A stretch of 64,000 bases of DNA from contig NZ_JABTEX010000001.1 in NCBI RefSeq assembly GCF_015711645.1, positions 1,302,001-1,366,000 of the forward strand, read 5' to 3'. Position 1 is the first letter of the stretch; every line of letters starts with the position of its first letter. The notes beneath the pieces were generated by a model. The model ran no database searches. It saw only the letters and a program-made list of their open reading frames with translations, and had not been told where the DNA came from. Position numbers and translations under genes: made by a program. Positions 63,217 to 64,000 of this stretch are shown here, in pieces. Origin of the DNA: Planomonospora sp. ID82291 (GTDB lineage: Bacteria > Actinomycetota > Actinomycetes > Streptosporangiales > Streptosporangiaceae).

Positions 63217-64000
<784 letters not shown>

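Overview
The window is about 73% G+C, with codon third positions almost always G or C, frequent GTG starts and many 4-bp ATGA/GTGA gene overlaps. It carries mycothiol (mshA), CarD, SenX3-RegX3-PhoU, DUF2637 and DUF2516 genes and a CebR-type cellulose operator. Together these point to a filamentous actinomycete of the Streptosporangiaceae/Streptomyces type. The genus cannot be fixed from this sequence alone.

Layout. (1) 1-2191: a Co/Ni ECF transporter operon (cbiMN-cbiQ-cbiO, minus strand, cut by the left edge). (2) 2260-5823: two GT2 glycosyltransferases. (3) 6005-9201: a small orphan protein and a SERCA-like Ca2+ P-type ATPase. (4) 9265-27611: a pectin/uronic-acid locus. It has a secreted pectinesterase-pectate lyase; a minus-strand operon (19023 to 11757) of an SDR dehydrogenase, a 5-dehydro-4-deoxyglucarate dehydratase-like enzyme, an enolase-superfamily acid-sugar enzyme, a Gfo/Idh/MocA oxidoreductase, a DUF6807 protein and an esterase-aldehyde dehydrogenase fusion; a divergent mutarotase; and a plus-strand sugar ABC transporter operon ending with an oxidoreductase, an alpha/beta hydrolase and a LacI regulator. 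A 14-bp palindrome (ideal form TGCAACCGGTTGCA) recurs at five control regions and is the probable LacI operator. (5) 27612-29181: a lower-GC, two-gene HEPN cassette followed by a 215-bp duplicate of the lacI 3' end, which looks like an acquired insert.

(6) 29182-37870: regulators and small metabolic genes (MerR, monooxygenase, cupin, GlxA-like activator, two-component system, VOC protein, CutA). (7) 37990-44297: housekeeping genes (tRNA-Thr, rlmB, cysS, DUF2637, two GlsB-like membrane proteins, ispF, carD). (8) 44559-55791: a lipoprotein, regX3-senX3 diverging from phoU over a PHO box, gpmA, a YbjN protein, mshA, an SDR, a methyltransferase, a BlaI-M56 pair, an XRE regulator with an HbhA-like protein, and DUF2516. 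(9) 55921-64000: GNAT, a CebR-like repressor overlapping a membrane Ser/Thr kinase gene, a STAS protein, and the cellulases GH48 and GH9 (cut by the right edge), with three copies of the CebR box.

How it works together. The left half reads as export of pectin-cleaving enzymes, uptake of products by an ABC importer, and oxidation of uronate through galactarate-type intermediates to 2-oxoglutarate under LacI control. The right end is a second plant-cell-wall system, for crystalline cellulose, under CebR control. The less usual items are the esterase-dehydrogenase fusion, the HEPN cassette bracketed by lacI sequence, the leader peptide ahead of the sugar importer, and a recurring habit of short tandem duplications that span stop codons.
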